Source: Anisakis pegreffii (Eukaryota; Nematoda; Chromadorea; Rhabditida; Anisakidae). Taken from it: a stretch of DNA of 64,000 bases. Made by a program: the position numbers and the translations under genes. Positions 15,001 to 25,780 of this stretch are shown here, one piece after another (positions within the stretch are counted from its first letter, which is position 1; each line of letters opens with the position of its first letter). The stretch covers positions 52,248-116,247 of the forward strand of contig JAPYMA010000780.1 in the NCBI GenBank assembly GCA_035041965.1, read 5' to 3'. The notes under the pieces were generated by a model that saw only the letters and a list, made by a program, of their open reading frames with translations, was not told the origin of the DNA and made no database searches.

Positions 15001-18000
15001 GGTTTCAAGCAAAACTTTCCTCCGAGAACGGGAATCGAACCCGCGAAACCGAGTGGTGTACCAATATCATTAATGTTGTGAGCCTGAGCCAGGCTATGAT
15101 CCGGCTTATAGCTATTATCCAATCACCTGTTATTATACTTTTCAGAGATTCTTCAATTCTGCATTATTTACATCCATTTCTTTACATGTTTTCATTGCAA
15201 ATGAGAATGAGAACAATCGTGCTCATTTACATTTACACGTTTTCAATTCAGCTAACATGTTCGTTCTAAATTAGCTTTTTGTAAAAATCTTTAATCGATG
15301 TGATTTCCGAACAATCGTCACTTCCTTATCCATCCTCCAAAACATAACAACCAAAATGATCATATCACATATCACAACTGATAATAAGATTCGTACTAAT
15401 AACAGTAACTGCCGTGATGTTGACAACAATCTTATGATAGTAGTATTCAGTAGAAAAGTAAGAAGACTAACGATAATAATAACACACAAAATATACACTG
15501 AACAGCGTAATTTTTAAATACAAACAGGCAGACAGATAGATAGTATAGTTCCAGTGATCAACTGATGCTGCTGGAGAGTTGTCATAGCCACACTCCTGCT
15601 CTGTGCATCATGATGAGTCATTGAGTAGTCCGTCACTCTTTCATGGACGACGGCAATGTGTTCAGTTTCTGGAGTAGGAATTAAAAAATGATATGATAAT
15701 GGATATAATGAGGTGTCAAAGATCCAGACCCATCGTGAATATGATCATAACCACACTTTCATACACTTAATCCCACAAAAATCACACCGCTAACGCAAAA
15801 TAAAATAATTTCCTAGCAGAATTTTCACAGCTAAACTTCAACAATACTTCTTTGCTTATTCTGGTGATTTGGTACAATTTTAGATAAATATTCTTCCACT
15901 AAACACTTTCATTCATTCTCCTCTCACTCCTTCGCTTCGTCTATAATCTTCAAAGCAAATTTAAGACTTTTTCACCAAGTGAAGATCATAATGAATAAAA
16001 AAAACCAAAATTGAATGTTTCTTAAGATGTGTGTCCATTATCAAAGTGTCAAGTTTCTACAAAAAAAACCGAGAACAAACACTTTTTCTGACGATTTTCG
16101 CCAAATCACGAACCAAATCGGAAACGAACCACCACTTCAAATGAGCAAAAAACAACCCACGGGAGTCATAACACACACTCACACCCACAAACACCAACCA
16201 CATCATGCTAGGTTCACATGTCTAATCGCATCATTTTTCATATTTTCCCACTCACAAACTGTTTTTCTGCTTTGTCCTTCTTTCCCAATGCTTTAACTGC
16301 TGCTGCTCATGATGACGACCCGACTGATCGCTTACGTATCCTTTTAATCATTTCATACAAGACACGTGTTTTGTTCGTTTGTTTATTGCTTTACGACGAA
16401 GATGTTTCACATTCGGCGATCGCTTCTTTTTGTTATCATTCGTCTCGTCTTCGAAACAATGCCATCGCATTACCAACAATAATGCGCAATGCACTATCAA
16501 TGCACTACATCCTGCTGCTGCTGCTTCTGTTGCTGCTGCTAATGAATAATAATTCAACTCCGAACTTCAAAACCTTTCTTCACCTATCCATCCCACTCCC
16601 GTTCACCACTTTCGCATGAATCCTCCCCAACCAACGAACGTCCATCATCTCATCTCATCTCCCACAACACTTAATCCCACTAAAATCACGCTTTCAACTA
16701 AAATAAAATAATTTTTCCAATAGAATTTTCATTCAAACTCCATCCATCCAACCAACAATTTTCATCATCCAAACCAAACTTCCATCCTTCATTCAGTGTT
16801 GGTCGGTCCCTCAGCGTTAGTTGCTCAGCGATACTGCTGCTGCTGTTGCTGATGCTCTTCGTTCAATGCGTCGTCGATTAGATCGTGCACATAGAAAAAG
16901 ACGAATCCATAGAGAAAGCAATAATATATGGTAATTTCGAGAGATGCAGACGAGAAACAACACGAAAGACACAGGAATGAATGAATTTTATAATGTTAGA
17001 TGTGTATATATGTGGGCTCTATCTGTCATTATGTGTGTGTTTGTGATGTATATACATATATATATATATATAAATTTTTATATTTATTATTATAATTATA
17101 TATATTTAATATTATATAAATATATACATATTTATTATGTATTTGTGTGTCTCTCTTTTTACATTCATTATATATACACCATCATCAACAATTCTTCGTA
17201 AATGCACTCACAAGAGGATGCCAGACGATAAAACATCTAGCTAAAGATCATACAAATGTAGGAGAACAGACAACTAAAGAACAGAATATTTCCCTTTCAT
17301 CGATAATTATTAACGAAACAGGAAAAACAGTCAGAGATTTGGTAAGAGAGTGTGTGTTTGAAGAGAACAGAGAATGAGAGTGCCTCAAATCTATCAACTG
17401 AGCGAAGAAGAAGGCCTTTGTGACGACGATGATCAATCTATCCATCCCATATACACAAACAACAAGGCCATTTCATTCAACAATGCTCTCTCTTCGTTTC
17501 TTTTCGCGTCTGACTCTCTCCGAAGCAACACTCTTACGTCAATTTCTGCGCGTCTACGCTGCACCATATAAAAGGCTTATCTCCTCACTAAATGCATTCA
17601 GAATTCCGAATGATGACAGAACTAAGAGCACAATTTCATAATAAAAACCAGATGAGGGCATTTGTTGTGACCAGTTTACTAGACAAATCCTGAAAATAGC
17701 ATTGGTCAGAGAAAGTTTTCGGTGAAAAGATTGCCACCCATCATTGCGAACACGAGAGAGTCTGTTGTCAACTAGAGTTGCAAATCAGCGTCGAAAGAGT
17801 ACCGTACACGCAAGATTGCCTTGGTTTGCATCAGTGCACCCACTTTTATTCCACATCATTCGTTTACGAGTGTTCGACGACGCTCAGAATTTGTTTGTGC
17901 ATTCGCAGACGACGAGAAAACGCAAAAATATCGTGTAAATGGTGAGAAAAAGAAAACAGAAATCAAATGATGGGTTAATTTATTCGGTGATTTGTTCTCG

Positions 18001-21000
18001 AGTGCTCTCCTCAAAACACGCACTATTTCGTGCCAAGAACTAAGTGAAATGACGTCAACGAAATTTCATTATTTTGACGTGATTTCATTTCAAAGTGATT
18101 CTCGTTTTCTTGTTTGCTGCAAATTGGCTGCTGCATATGGTGACGACTGACGGCAGATTAAACTATAAACTACAATTTCTCAAGGAAATTCACACAAGTT
18201 TCCATGTTTATAATGTGAATGCGTATGTCGTTGTTGTATTACTCCTCGTTGCAACTCTCAAAACTTTATCAAATTTCGATTGAATCAAATTTTCAGATGA
18301 TTTGATTCAGGTTTGAAATATTCCGCTGAACGAATCCTTTTTGAATGCCTCAAAGGATGATATTTTGCAAGCTGAACTCGTCATATAAACACGACGAGTA
18401 CACCAGAAACTCAACAAAACATTTCAGATTCAGTCGAGCCATATCCATTAATGATATTGGTACATCGATCGGTTTCGAGCAAAATCTTCCTTCTTCTCGT
18501 TCGCGGAGGAAAGTTTTGCTGGAAACCAAGTGGTGGTGTACCAATAGCATTAATGTTGTGAGCCTGAGTCAGCAGGCTATTATCCGACTTGTATCTATAC
18601 CCGATTATCTGTTATCAATCAAGCCATATCCGACAAAACAACACACAATCAACAATCTGCTCACAGAGTCACTGAACTGAACCTATTAAATGTTATTATC
18701 AATACATACGAATGTACAGTTCCTGTAAGCTTTCCTCTTCATTTATAAGGCGCATGGCGGTAATTGGTGACTCAAAAACACTAAGATTACGTTCCTGGCA
18801 AAATTTTATCTCGCGATCAGAAATATTACGATGGTGTTCAGTGTTTCGGTGGTATGCCATTCCCGTGAACATTTTTCTGACTGATTCAAAATTTTCCATG
18901 TTCCTTAAGCTGGTGCATAACGCCGAACCGTTGCACACCATCGTCGTACCTCTAATCGCGCAGCTAATGTTGTATGACCTCGGGCCATGCATACAATAAA
19001 ACTTGGTATTTAACGGAGCTTCGCAATGGAAACCCACCAGAACCAGAAACCGGATGACGCTCAGGTCCTCAACTTTATAGCGATAAATTGACAATTACTG
19101 CCCCATAGAGGTACTACTACCTCAATGGCAACAATATGCATACTCAGGATTGACAAATGTCAAAATAACCTAACTTTACAGACATAACAAACATAATTTC
19201 TCACATACATACAGAAATAATTGCGGAGAGGAAGAAATTATTGCACAGATTCAAAAATATTTCGAGTTCACAAAATACTTAGAAGAACCTCGTCCTCCTA
19301 TATCCTTCCAGGCTCACCTAGTTTCGTAATGAAATTCACCTCGAAATCAGTACGGTTGGTGTGCAATATGTGCGCAATTTAATTTTGAATTGAAGCATTC
19401 CACTGTGAAATCCGTTCATAATATTAAACAACCTACTATAACCAAACGAGTGCAACACGAATGCGATTTAATTCATAAAGTGGACATTTCAAGAATAAAT
19501 TCAAATATTTGGACGAAATCAAAAATAAAATCAGAAATCATGTACACTGACGTCTTCAAATGAAAACAATGACAAGTTATGCATTGGTCTTTTTTGGTCT
19601 TATGGCATAAAAAGAAACCATAAAACTAATCTACCAAAATTTTGATCGTTTGGATAGCCCTAAAGCCCGAATGAAGACAGAACTGAAGAGTAATAATTTT
19701 GAGAGCGATAAGACGAAATGATTCATTGAAGACAATAAAAAAGCAAGGAAACATAGAAGAGCGAGCATTGGTGTGGTGAATCAATTTGGACGAATAATCC
19801 AACCACTTTCATGGAATCCTGTTGTGCAGATTGATAATATCCGTTCGAATACGAAGTTCAGTTGGTAATATTGCCTGTGATCGACCTCAAACTCCTTAAC
19901 CTCATCACACTAGCTAGGAAGCGATCAGCCTGCACAGGATTGATCATATGATTGACAGTAGCCTAAGCCTGATAATTGATAAAAACCTAAGCCTGAGTGG
20001 CAGTGGTGAACAATTCTTGATCGCAATATGGAAGACTAAGAACGGAGCTAGATCTGATTAGACGCTATAACCGATCCAGACAAAACCAAAACGATTCAAA
20101 AAAGTACGGAAAGTCGAATCCTAATCGAGTTCTAAGCCGAGATGAAGGAACGACGATATCATTTGTGCTTAACAATATGACTGAAAGTGTTCTAATTGCA
20201 ACAGCAAATAGACATTATCATCTCAACAATAAACCCATCTTCATTTGCACATTGCAGTTATTCTCTTTGCCAAATAATGACTAATCAAGCTGTTGTGCTC
20301 GAATCGAGCAACCAACACCGGTTTGATATCAATCGCTGATCACTAACTTTTCTACTCATCATAACTCATCGAAACTTATCCGAAGAAACGACTAAAACAT
20401 GTAAAATCAAGGCCAGCCGACGAGACAATGAAGAAGGATCACTCAACAGAACGAATGACTATTCAGGAGAAGTTGTTTTAGGAGATTCAGGAGATTATTC
20501 AGGAGATCACTCGAAAGAGAAGAAAAAATCAAGGACAGACAACTAATGCTCAGAAGTTGTTTCAAGTCTCAATGACAAATGCAAAAGATTCACAAAAATT
20601 CGGCGATAACAGATATAAACCAGTCAACATTCAAATCAATGTGTTCGTTACAATTCAAAATTATCTACATTTAACAATCGTGTACGTATAGTGCTGCTGT
20701 TGTTTTTGCTGTCCTTACTTTGCAAACAAATTATTTTCTGGCCATGTTATTTTGCTACTCACTATTCGCCCAAATCACTCAACCATCAACCAACCAACCC
20801 ACCACCCAATGCTCAAATAAATAACGACAAAAAATCACAACAACAACCATAATATTAAACCCATATGTAAGCATACGCTAAAACAAGCACAACAGTGACT
20901 ATGAATACTTCCTTCCTCTTCCCATCCTACAAACTACACTTCCCACAACCGAATCAAACCGCCATTAATAACAATAACAAACAATTAATGTGCTTCTGCT

Positions 21001-22977
21001 GCTGCCTCACTGACTGCCGAAATGAAACTACGACAATGTCCATCAGGGGTATTCCCCACAACAATTTTCCCATCCCATCAGCAGTAAACAACATCCATCC
21101 ATCCGTGTGCTTGCTTGTCTCCTCATCCCGCCTAATCAGCGAACCGTTCCCATAATGAAATCATTCTACACTTTCACTAGTACATCGTCACCGGATCGAT
21201 CGTCTACTCCATCAACAAACATCAACATAACAACACTCCAAATAACCACCAAACCATTCGCTGCTCTCGGTCTCATTCCCACGTCATCTCATCGCGTAGG
21301 CGAGTGACACATCAAATCAAGAGAATATAAATAAATGACAGATCGAATGATGGATGCACGTTTGATTGATTGAATGAATGAATGAACAATGACTATTCAT
21401 TACTTCCACTGATTCTTCGCGATCAATGACGGACCACTGACTAACTAACTGTCCGTCCGTCCGACCATCATATAATAAATATTCATTTATTTATAGATTT
21501 GACGTCATCTCAATTCACACAGCTAGACATTATTCACATATGAATTCAATTATTCACACCACCAAACATCTGTTCATCAGTCGTTCTCATCATCACTCCT
21601 TCTAGACATTACGCGTCGAGAGCACTTATGAGACTACGACTACGACGCAATTCGTATTATATTTGCATTATACTTAGAATTTATTCGTAGTGCACTTGCA
21701 AATGCACATGAAATGAATTTTATGATGCAACGTGAAGTTATTTGTGCATTACGCATATTTTATTGCTGATTTCTTCAACAGTCTGCAAAACGAAAACCAG
21801 CTACATTACTACAATGGATTCAATTGAATCAGTCCTTCCCCACCCACCTACCTCCTCCAACTTCTGTTCCTTACACCAGTTCATATTCATATTCACGAAA
21901 CTGTTGCTCTCAATTAGACTGGATATTTGAAATTAGAAAAGTATCACGCAAGACATTCGTCGTATCTGATAGCCGTGACAAATACACAAAGAAATTTGAA
22001 GATAATCATTTTAGCAAAGGGAATTATTGGCATTATAAAGTTTGCGCGACACCACCTACAATATGCGGACGAGTAATGTGAACATGCGCGATATGCTAAA
22101 TGAAAACGTCCAGTCCAAAAGAATTCACGGGGAAAAAAGAGAAGAGGAAATTCTAAAGGAAAACGTACCGGTGACTGGAAACCAGGTTGAGGTGGTCCCA
22201 TCATTTGTGACAAATGTGGTGGCCTTATTTGCAGTTGTTGTTGCTGAGGCATACCAGCAGACTGTTGCGGTTGTTGTTGTTGTTGCTGTTGTTGTTGTTG
22301 TTGAATATACATCGATACCGCATTTGAATCACCTCCTGAATTCGACTCATCTAAGCACAATTTTGATTTGATCCGTAGAAATTAGCCTCGATCAATATCA
22401 ACTGCCGATTGATCAATATCAACCGCAATACAACATCATCGGGAATGGTGAAGTTCTGCTGGTGTTTGGACTTTACCGAAATATAGCAAAGGCGATTGAA
22501 AATGAAACCCGTTTCCACTACAATATCAATAAAGTGCATAATCAGTATGTGCCTACCACCCGAACACTGTCATCTTACAACAATAATTATCACACATACT
22601 GCTTCATACACAGTAAGTATAAGGCATTACTTTTGATTTGTAATGTACTGAGCACATCCGAAGAATGTTTCAGTTGAAGTACTCAACGGAAACCATCCAA
22701 CCAACTATCAAGCATTTTCATTCCAGAATAAAAAACTCAAATGGTAATCAGCAAATGCACTGTTTTTCCGAAATAGTGCATTCTGGATAATATGCTATAC
22801 TGATTTTAAGATAGGAAGTGAATGAATATCGATCCTTGAAATGAAACACTGATCGAGGTTCTGCTTATCGATCGGCAGATGAATCGAACGATAGAAATTA
22901 TTTGATGATCACAATCAAGCACGTGTGAAACGATTGATCTTTGTGGAACGCTATCGATAAAAGATGTGAACTGACGA

Positions 22978-23020
<43 letters not shown>

Positions 23021-23377
23021 GAATGTAAAAATATGAATTATAACATACGTAATAAATTGTTCAACGTAGGTGTAGACGCCTGTTGCTGAAACAATAAACA
23101 ACACATTATTTTATTCACATCTCGATTATCACTTCATAATCACCGCAGATATTTTCAAGCTTTATAATGAACGACAATCATTATAGAGCTCATTATAAAA
23201 CTTCATTATGAAGCTTTTTAAGCTTTGAAATATGATAATAATAATAATAATGATAACAAAAGCCGTACGCAATCAGAAAGCTACCTGAGGTGATTGCATA
23301 TCAGTGGCAGATGAACACGGTGGACCAACTACACCACTAGCGTTCACATCCGTTTGCCTTATTGGAGTTGAGGACAT
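5123..23377 (-). CDS. let-526: ARID1/Osa/LET-526-type SWI/SNF subunit, 13 exons, 3' end outside window
   Basis: This is the ARID-containing subunit of the BAF-type SWI/SNF nucleosome remodeller, which acts in the nucleus. The exons, in transcription order, are 23377-23285, 23085-23049, 22335-22169, 12691-12433, 10841-10044, 8992-8846, 8662-8522, 8074-7884, 7603-7406, 6446-6351, 6069-5980, 5661-5566 and 5369-5123. Every junction keeps phase, with GT donors and mostly TTTCAG-like acceptors. Residues ~1-710 are low-complexity: Gln runs at 22.27 kb, 8.9 kb and 8.0 kb, Pro/Gly/Met-rich stretches, and a Ser/Asn-rich block from the 798-bp exon. The ARID domain is at ~720-815. It contains AERRAFFEKLVVFCERH, KQPIDLHRLYIAVLKRGGF, TREKTWKNV and SSAAGYQLRRHYQKYLLGLE, which fit the Osa/ARID1 ARID better than other ARID families. 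The start is the first ATG in the 23285-23381 exon, because the upstream exon has an in-frame stop. The acceptor of exon 3 could instead be at 22350 in the same phase. Exon 13 ends in phase 1 and no continuing exon was found at 1-5122, so the C-terminal BAF250 domain should lie off the left edge. Confidence 0.9.
10044..10841 (-). other. let-526: Large Ser/Asn-rich exon of the LET-526 gene
   Basis: This 798-bp exon encodes residues ~186-451 and is by far the longest of the thirteen. Its acceptor is a TTTAG at 10842-10846 (read on the minus strand) and its donor is CAG|GTATTG at 10043. The product is rich in Ser, Asn and Tyr (for example ISPYYRNMSLSNSSFKPV) and unlike the Gln/Pro-rich exons on either side. 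No domain is recognised. It is presumably disordered and may be nematode-specific. Confidence 0.85.
10842..12432. other. Intron 4 of the LET-526 gene, no other gene seen
   Basis: This is AT-rich intron sequence of about 1.6 kb. A short tandem duplication containing AAAATATCGCCTCAACTT is present near 12178-12222. Plus-strand open frames here show no recognisable protein. Confidence 0.6.
14986..15136 (-). mobile_element. tRNA-derived SINE, copy 1, with 13-bp target-site duplication
   Basis: The element is read on the minus strand. It has an A-box-like TGGCTCAGGCT and a perfect B box GGTTCGATTCC followed by CCCG, as in a tRNA T arm. The rest includes GAGGAAAGTTTTGC and the 3' end GAGTGGTGTACCAAT. 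Exact 13-bp direct repeats ACTTTTCAGAGAT lie on both sides (14973-14985 and 15137-15149), the signature of LINE-assisted retroposition. GATATTGGTACACCACTCGG at one end is repeated in inverted form about 80 bases away, so the tail can fold back on the tRNA-like part. Copies at 18447, ~38565 and ~51920 belong to the same family. Confidence 0.8.
15764..16731 (+). repeat. Pair of ~65-bp direct repeats
   Basis: The segment at 15764-15830 (CACTTAATCCCAC, then AAAATCAC, AAAATAAAATAATTT and AGAATTTTCA) recurs with several changes at 16668-16731. They are about 900 bp apart in direct orientation within intron 3 of the LET-526 gene. The origin is unknown. Confidence 0.55.
17046..17150. repeat. TATA-rich low-complexity tract
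   Basis: This is an almost pure A/T run of TA and TTA units in an intron. It also explains the Tyr/Ile-rich open frame read across it, which is not a gene. Confidence 0.7.
18447..18618 (-). mobile_element. tRNA-derived SINE, copy 2, with 13-bp target-site duplication
   Basis: This copy is in the same orientation as copy 1 and shares the block around AGCCTGA-GTCAG, TTAATGTTGTGAGCC and the inverted GGTACA/TGTACC ends. It is flanked by TCGAGCCATATCC (18434-18446) and TCAAGCCATATCC (18619-18631), a 12 of 13 match. The B-box region is not preserved here. In its place are two inverted blocks (AAAATCTTCC and GGAAAGTTTTGC). It is an older or rearranged member. Confidence 0.72.
18699..19094 (-). CDS. 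Unrecognised ORF, possible exon or gene remnant
   Basis: This is an open minus-strand frame of 131 codons ending in TGA at 18699. There is no ATG at the start of the open stretch. The first internal ATG gives MHGPRSYNISCAIRG and about 97 residues. The composition is protein-like: well-spread Cys, His, Arg and Glu, and many C/G third positions. Low-complexity runs are absent. No domain was recognised. A matching upstream exon or acceptor could not be fixed. It lies in the long LET-526 intron, 80 bp from SINE copy 2. Confidence 0.33.
   Translation of the reverse strand: MSIYRYKVEDLSVIRFLVLVGFHCEAPLNTKFYCMHGPRSYNISCAIRGTTMVCNGSALCTSLRNMENFESVRKMFTGMAYHRNTEHHRNISDREIKFCQERNLSVFESPITAMRLINEEESLQELYIRMY
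19103..19128. other. Short perfect-stem hairpin
   Basis: This is a 26-base inverted repeat with arms CCAT and GAGGTA (with one T:T mismatch) around a 4-base loop. On the minus strand one arm plus the loop reads TGAGGTAGTAG, the let-7 5' end. The stem is far too short for a microRNA precursor. Confidence 0.35.
22979..23018. repeat. (TAA)n microsatellite
   Basis: About thirteen perfect TAA units lie 30 bp from the 37-bp exon 2 of the LET-526 gene (23049-23085), on the donor side. Confidence 0.9.
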
Positions 23378-23487
23378 CTCTCTGCAAACTTTAACCACTT
23401 AATACGACTGTCGTCTTCTACAGTCAATGAGCAGCACCACTACTATTACTTTCATTACGACAAGATCACGAAACATGTGCTCTAGAC

Positions 23488-23627
23488 TAGTGATCGGATC
23501 CGACAGACAGTCGCTAGGAAAAATCCAACAACGTCGGTCGGAATTTGGAATTCCGACTGTCGGAACGCCGAAATGCCAATTCGCTCGGATTCCGACCGAA
23601 CGAAATTTCGCTCGGACCCCATCACTA
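23488..23627. mobile_element. hAT-like MITE (non-autonomous DNA transposon)
   Basis: The ends are inverted repeats: TAGTGATCGGATCCGA at the left, and TAGTGATGGGGTCCGA when the right end is read on the minus strand. The element is 140 bp with no coding capacity and has internal palindromic blocks around TCCGAC and CGAAATTTCG. The flanks are CTCTAGAC (23480-23487) and CTGTAGAC (23628-23635), an 8-bp duplication with one mismatch. Length and T/A positions match hAT-superfamily target sites. It sits in the first intron of the LET-526 gene. Confidence 0.75.
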
Positions 23628-23635
23628 CTGTAGAC

Positions 23636-25671
23636 CCGAACAGTCATGAACGGATAAGCTGGCTACACTGGGCTTGAGATGCCATCGCTTTCGGACATTC
23701 AGACAAATCAGACTCTACAAAAACGGTCGATCAGACTCGAGCAAACTCAAAAAATGGGTATATACTCGATTGATTTGGACGAATCAATGCAATCGAAAAG
23801 TTCATCTTCAGCTACCGAACGATGTTTAACATGAACTTCAGCTCATTACATTATTTTGAAAACACCTTAAAATTTACTATGAACGCAGAATATTTTCCTC
23901 TTAACTTCACATAAATCGAATTCATTCCATTTGAAAACCACCACCACCACAAAAAAACGCAAACAAACAATCCATTCCCTGACGACAAAGCTAAAAGCAT
24001 CCCTCCCAAATGAATGTATCTATTCAAACAGATTCCGCATCAAAAGGAAGTTGCCATTCAAATGAGGAAAGAAAATTATTCACTGATTCAATGCAATATC
24101 ATTTCTTACGTTTGTTCACTCGTATTTTGCGCTCTACGTTGTTCTGTTCGGCTACAATTCCATCTCATCTCAACTCAACGACTGACTAACTTCATTTGTA
24201 ACCACAAGTGAAATCGCAAAGAAAGTGAAACAATCGTTTTACAAATCTTCAACTTATAACTGATAGCAGATAAAACGCAGTCAATAATCACGCTATGTTC
24301 TCACTAATCTAAAACTGCAGTAATTTTAATGAAAAACATAATCACAATGTTAACGATAATGATAATAATGAACGAACATTCCAAAAAAAAGATTTGCGAA
24401 GAATAACAATCATTTTTTAGTTCATTTTCTCATTCCTTTTCAGAAAACCCCGATTCAAGCATTCATTCATTGATGTGTTCGATAGGTCGATCGATGGATA
24501 GATCGCAAATTGAAGTTGAATTTTTTTTGCGTTCTTCAAACTGCTTTCCTTAGGCAGGCAAAAGACATGTGATGTGATTGATGAATGATGTTAACCGGAT
24601 GGACAATTCTGAACGTATGTACGTCATCTGATCTGATGATTATGATGACTAGTTCACATTCGATTCGACATTCCAATTCGGATAAGTCACAAAGAGTGAA
24701 ATCCGAGAAACGAACGTCTTTTTTTTTGCTGTTCCGATTGCTCTTCGGAGCATTCGGAACAAAAAAGAGCAAACACAACAACCACTAAAAAAGCAGCCGT
24801 GATCTACGCTCATTCCTTCTCATCCTCGTATTAGTTACTACTCATTGATTATTCATTCCAACAATCCATCCATTCATTCATTCATGCATCAACCATTCAC
24901 ATGGGGATTACGTGATTGAACGAAGCAGCAGCACATTCCGCTTGTACTGCTGCTGTTGCTAGGCATTTTACCACTTCAAAATACCATCATTACTTACTGT
25001 TGCTTTCTTCTCTATTTCTTCTCCTTGTAAAAATAAATGCACCAATAAAAATTGCTTCCATCCACATCAAAACCGAAACGAAACCTTCAAAAAAGCAAAA
25101 TGCAACTTCTTCACAAACAAACAAACAAACACGCACCACAAATCACAAACATTCTCTCAGCACTATCAAGCATTTCCTTCCGTTCCATTTGATCCCTCTT
25201 TATCTAATAACAAACGCACGCAGTCAGCACATCAAAAAAAAACAGCGTTCATTCAAACATCATTTCGAATCGCCAACAGATAGTGGGAATATTTCGGCAA
25301 TCGCCGATCGCTGAACTGCATCGAGGAAACGACGCCCTTCAGTTCAATCATACTCCAAAAAAAAGAAACACTAGCCACTAAACCAATTGCTACACTAATG
25401 TCATGTGTAACATTAAGTTAATCCTATTTACAAATGTGAGATTCCGATTTAAAACTGAAAAACTCAACGAACGCACCGAACAAGGCACACGATTACTTAT
25501 TGCTAATGAAAACGCAAACTTAGAATCAATCCATTGATATCTAATTCATTCTACATTGATGCATAACATCCACACAGGCCATATTTGAAATACGAGAGTA
25601 ACAACAAACACGTAACAATCAAATTAAATGAGTAAACAAATAAAATGTACAAAATAAAAGCAATGACGTAC
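23636..25671. other. Presumed first intron of the LET-526 gene
   Basis: This lies between the probable 5' UTR exon and the first coding exon. The only structured feature is the MITE at its edge. Open frames such as 24916-25314 are Lys/Thr/His low-complexity sequence. Confidence 0.45.
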
Positions 25672-25780
25672 CTGAATTAGAACGGATCCGTGTGGTTCAT
25701 GGAAAGATCCGCAAATCGTAGGTTTTGATTGTGGCGAATGAATTTTGATAAAAACTGTACACAAACGATTTGAATGAATG
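25672..25780 (-). other. let-526: Probable 5' untranslated exon of the LET-526 gene (5' end not fixed)
   Basis: Read on the minus strand, a strong donor CAG|GTACGTCAT lies at 25671/25672. The only coding exon it could feed is 23381-23285, which begins A-GAG-ATG. In the joined frame a TAA lies just upstream of the donor, so this exon would be untranslated and initiation would be at the ATG at 23377. A short upstream ORF (start about 25700) would be present in the leader. The 5' boundary is a guess. An upstream promoter or a spliced-leader acceptor was not identified. Confidence 0.4.

Larger units (their letters stand above)
12692..22168. other. Intron 3 of the LET-526 gene (~9.5 kb)
   Basis: The flanking exons join in phase 0 across this interval, so it reads as one long intron. 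It contains two SINE copies (14986-15136 and 18447-18618), a diverged direct repeat pair (15764-15830 and 16668-16731), an AT/TATA-rich tract at about 17046-17150 and an unrecognised minus-strand ORF at 18699-19094. Long plus-strand frames such as 12991-13524 are low-complexity Asn/Thr/Lys sequence and are not called. Confidence 0.6.

Noticed and set aside
16218..16619. 133-codon plus-strand ORF
   Set aside because: Contains a poly-Leu run from CTG repeats and otherwise intron-like sequence; treated as chance.
19103..19128. let-7-like start TGAGGTAGTAG on the minus strand
   Set aside because: The match is part of a short 11-bp palindrome. There is no ~60-base precursor hairpin and no star strand, and bases after position 11 do not fit let-7.
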